Origin: an uncultured Lachnospiraceae bacterium
GTDB taxonomy: Bacteria; Bacillota; Clostridia; Lachnospirales; Lachnospiraceae
Length of the DNA: 64,000 nucleotides
Direction of reading: 5' to 3'
NCBI GenBank assembly: GCA_947382625.1
Contig: CANDAG010000011.1
Span: forward strand, 1 to 64,000
Shown here: positions 62,563 to 64,000 of the stretch, piece after piece
Position numbering within the stretch: position 1 is the stretch's first letter
How the letters are laid out: each line of letters begins with the position of its first letter
Translations under genes and position numbers: made by a program
The notes under the pieces: generated by a model
What the model saw: the letters and a program-made list of their open reading frames with translations, nothing else
The model's database searches: none
What the model was told of the DNA's origin: nothing

Positions 62563-62583
62563 AAAGAAAGATGCTTTAAAGTG

Positions 62584-62612
62584 AAGGGCGCCGCATGCGG
62601 CGCCCTTTTTTT
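62584..62612 (+). terminator. terminator after the chemotaxis receptor
   Basis: GGGCGCCGCATGCGGCGCCC (62586-62605) is a perfect palindrome followed by seven Ts. Very strong; it may work in both directions. Confidence 0.95.
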
Positions 62613-62614
62613 GA

Positions 62615-62652
62615 ATCAATAAGCTGGCTCGCGAAGCGTGACAGTGTTTGAT
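62615..62652 (+). repeat. 36-bp palindromic repeat, one unit
   Basis: ATCAATAAGCTGGCTCGCGA then AGCGTGACAGTGTTTGAT. It starts three bases after the T-run of the receptor terminator and ends 26 bp before the stop of the minus-strand alpha-glucosidase gene. The inner stem is CGC/GCG with a GAA tip. Confidence 0.88.
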
Positions 62653-62677
62653 CTCTTCTTATGTAAGAAGTGCAGTC

Positions 62678-64000
62678 TCATAAAGCCACGATCACCTGGC
62701 AGGACTTTAGAGTAAATTCATCCTCTCCGGTGGGAATTTCCCTCAGATTGTTCAAAAGGATCCTGCCCCCGGCCAGCACGTTATGTCTGACGGTAATCTC
62801 TTTTTCACTCAAATTGGCAAATACAAAAATCGACTTATCCCCCAGCCTTCTTTCATATGCCAGAAGACCCTGGACATCCTCAAGGACAGGAAGGAAGGTA
62901 CCATAGGTAAAGATTTCTCTGTATTCTGGTGACCTGCGCAGAGCTACCAGTTCCTTGTAATAAGAAAGAATGGAATCCTCCTCCTGAAGCTGGGCTTTTA
63001 CATTGATTTCTTTATAGTTTGGATTGGTCTTGAGCCAGGGATTGCCCGTTGTAAAGCCGGCATTTGGAGAATCATCCCACTGCATGGGTGTTCTTGCGTT
63101 ATCCCGGCTGGAGTGATAGCAGGCCTCCAGGGCTTCCTCCTCGGTAGCGCCTGCTTCTATGGCTGTCTGATATTCCCAGCGGGTGCCGATATCGTCGTAG
63201 TCATCAATGGACTCCATACGGCAGTTACGCATGCCAATCTCCTGTCCCTGATAAAGGAAAGGAATGCCTCTGAACAGAAGGCTGATGGTACCCAGCATTT
63301 TGGCTCCGGTGTCATTTTGAGCGTAAGGGGGCAGATAACGGTCAATGCATCTTGGACAATCATGATTTTCAAGTACATTGGCCATAAATCCAACATTCTC
63401 ACATTTAAGCTGGGACTGGAACAAAACGTGTTTCATGATTTCCAGCCTGGCGGCAGTAGAGCCGTAGGGCTTCTTTTTTTTGTCGAATACGGGATGCGCG
63501 CTGAAGTCAAACATGGTGGAAAAGTGGCCGTTCTCACCAATAAACTGGGAGAGCTCGTTTTCCTTCATGTTGAAAACCTCGGCAACGGTAAAGGCATCGT
63601 AGCGCTCAAAGGTGTTTTTCTTCAGATCCTCCAAAAGCTCACCGACTCCCTCCACCTTTTCTACCATACGCCATACCCAGGCAAGCCCGTCCAGTCCGTC
63701 CGGCTCAAAGCTTTCAAAGTCGGGGTCTTTTTTGATATTGATGATCGCATCGATGCGGAAGCCGGAAACACCCTTTTCCAGCCACCAGTTGATCATGTCA
63801 TATAATTCCTTCAGCAGCTTTTCGTTATTCCAGTTCAGGTCCGGCTGCTCTTTGGCAAACATGTGCAGGTAGTAATAGTCGCTGCCTTCCACCTTTTCCC
63901 ATGCGCTGCCGCCAAAATAGGAGCGATAGTTGCTGGGAGGATTACCGTCCTTTCCTTTTCGGAAATAAAAGTAATCGCCATATTCCCCTTCGGGATCCTT
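62678..64000 (-). CDS. alpha-glucosidase, GH13 oligo-1,6-glucosidase type (partial)
   Basis: The frame stays open through 64000, so the 5' end is outside the window; about 441 C-terminal residues are seen. Catalytic elements of GH13: nucleophile Asp in GFRIDAIINI, acid/base Glu in FTVAEVFNM and transition-state His-Asp in LENHDCPRCI. FYFRKGKDG and GGSAWEKVEG near the window edge and DLNWNNEKL fit oligo-1,6-glucosidase/alpha-glucosidase. It hydrolyses isomalto- or malto-oligosaccharides in the cytoplasm. The beta-sandwich C domain ends at 62678. Confidence 0.93.
   Translation of the reverse strand, partial: KDPEGEYGDYFYFRKGKDGNPPSNYRSYFGGSAWEKVEGSDYYYLHMFAKEQPDLNWNNEKLLKELYDMINWWLEKGVSGFRIDAIINIKKDPDFESFEPDGLDGLAWVWRMVEKVEGVGELLEDLKKNTFERYDAFTVAEVFNMKENELSQFIGENGHFSTMFDFSAHPVFDKKKKPYGSTAARLEIMKHVLFQSQLKCENVGFMANVLENHDCPRCIDRYLPPYAQNDTGAKMLGTISLLFRGIPFLYQGQEIGMRNCRMESIDDYDDIGTRWEYQTAIEAGATEEEALEACYHSSRDNARTPMQWDDSPNAGFTTGNPWLKTNPNYKEINVKAQLQEEDSILSYYKELVALRRSPEYREIFTYGTFLPVLEDVQGLLAYERRLGDKSIFVFANLSEKEITVRHNVLAGGRILLNNLREIPTGEDEFTLKSCQVIVAL

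Overview
The window looks like chromosomal DNA of a spore-forming member of the Clostridia, most likely Lachnospiraceae. It has an alpha/beta-type small acid-soluble spore protein, a complete spoIIAA-spoIIAB-sigF operon, the Firmicute-type order tig-clpP-clpX-lon-engB, and several gut-type sugar loci with LplA/LplB/YtcP or YesM/YesN modules. Base composition is moderate and intergenic hairpins are abundant. I do not name a species. No rRNA, tRNA, CRISPR array, prophage or intact insertion sequence was seen.

Layout. 0.2-4.3 kb: small housekeeping genes (DJ-1 family, CBS protein, GreA, spore protein), a two-gene operon with an ArsR/DUF2087 regulator, and an ECF-type S component. 4.5-19.0 kb: a sugar locus. 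An SBP and two permeases (minus strand) diverge from a ROK regulator, which is followed on the plus strand by two GH32-type proteins, a glycyl-radical activase, a glycyl radical enzyme (GRE), an FGGY kinase and a TIM-barrel isomerase. Each divergent promoter carries the same operator-like sequence just downstream of its -10. 19-29 kb: trigger factor, ClpP, ClpX, Lon, EngB, an AI-2E-type membrane protein, a 2-hydroxyacid dehydrogenase, TruA, VanZ-like and DUF308 proteins. 30-32.7 kb: an ABC exporter (minus strand). 33-43.6 kb: an unknown protein, an aldose epimerase-like protein, ValS, a FapA-like protein, FolC, a coupled 52-residue protein, a zinc-ribbon/TPR membrane protein and the spoIIA operon. 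43.6-50.2 kb: a large surface glucosaminidase with a Thr/Pro linker, small proteins, a Uma2 protein and a secreted four-repeat protein. 50.6-60.8 kb: a second sugar locus (YesN, YesM, SBP, two permeases, an ADP-ribosylglycohydrolase-family protein, an APH-type kinase). 60.9-64 kb: a chemotaxis receptor and an alpha-glucosidase cut by the window end.

Most unusual content. (1) A 36-bp palindromic repeat family, single or in tandem with an exact 36-bp period, found at eight or more intergenic places. Its two stems co-vary between copies, and its tip often contains GCGAAGC. It forms the C-terminus of one gene and an open reading frame in front of another. (2) A second, 95-bp three-hairpin element present twice, with compensatory changes in every stem. 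(3) Two other inverted-repeat elements, one with 16-bp and one with 14-bp ends. (4) A GRE with an atypical glycyl-radical motif inside a fructan-type sugar operon. (5) A sugar-binding lipoprotein gene broken by a frameshift at a G8 tract, possibly phase-variable. (6) An ADP-ribosylglycohydrolase-family protein embedded in a carbohydrate uptake operon.
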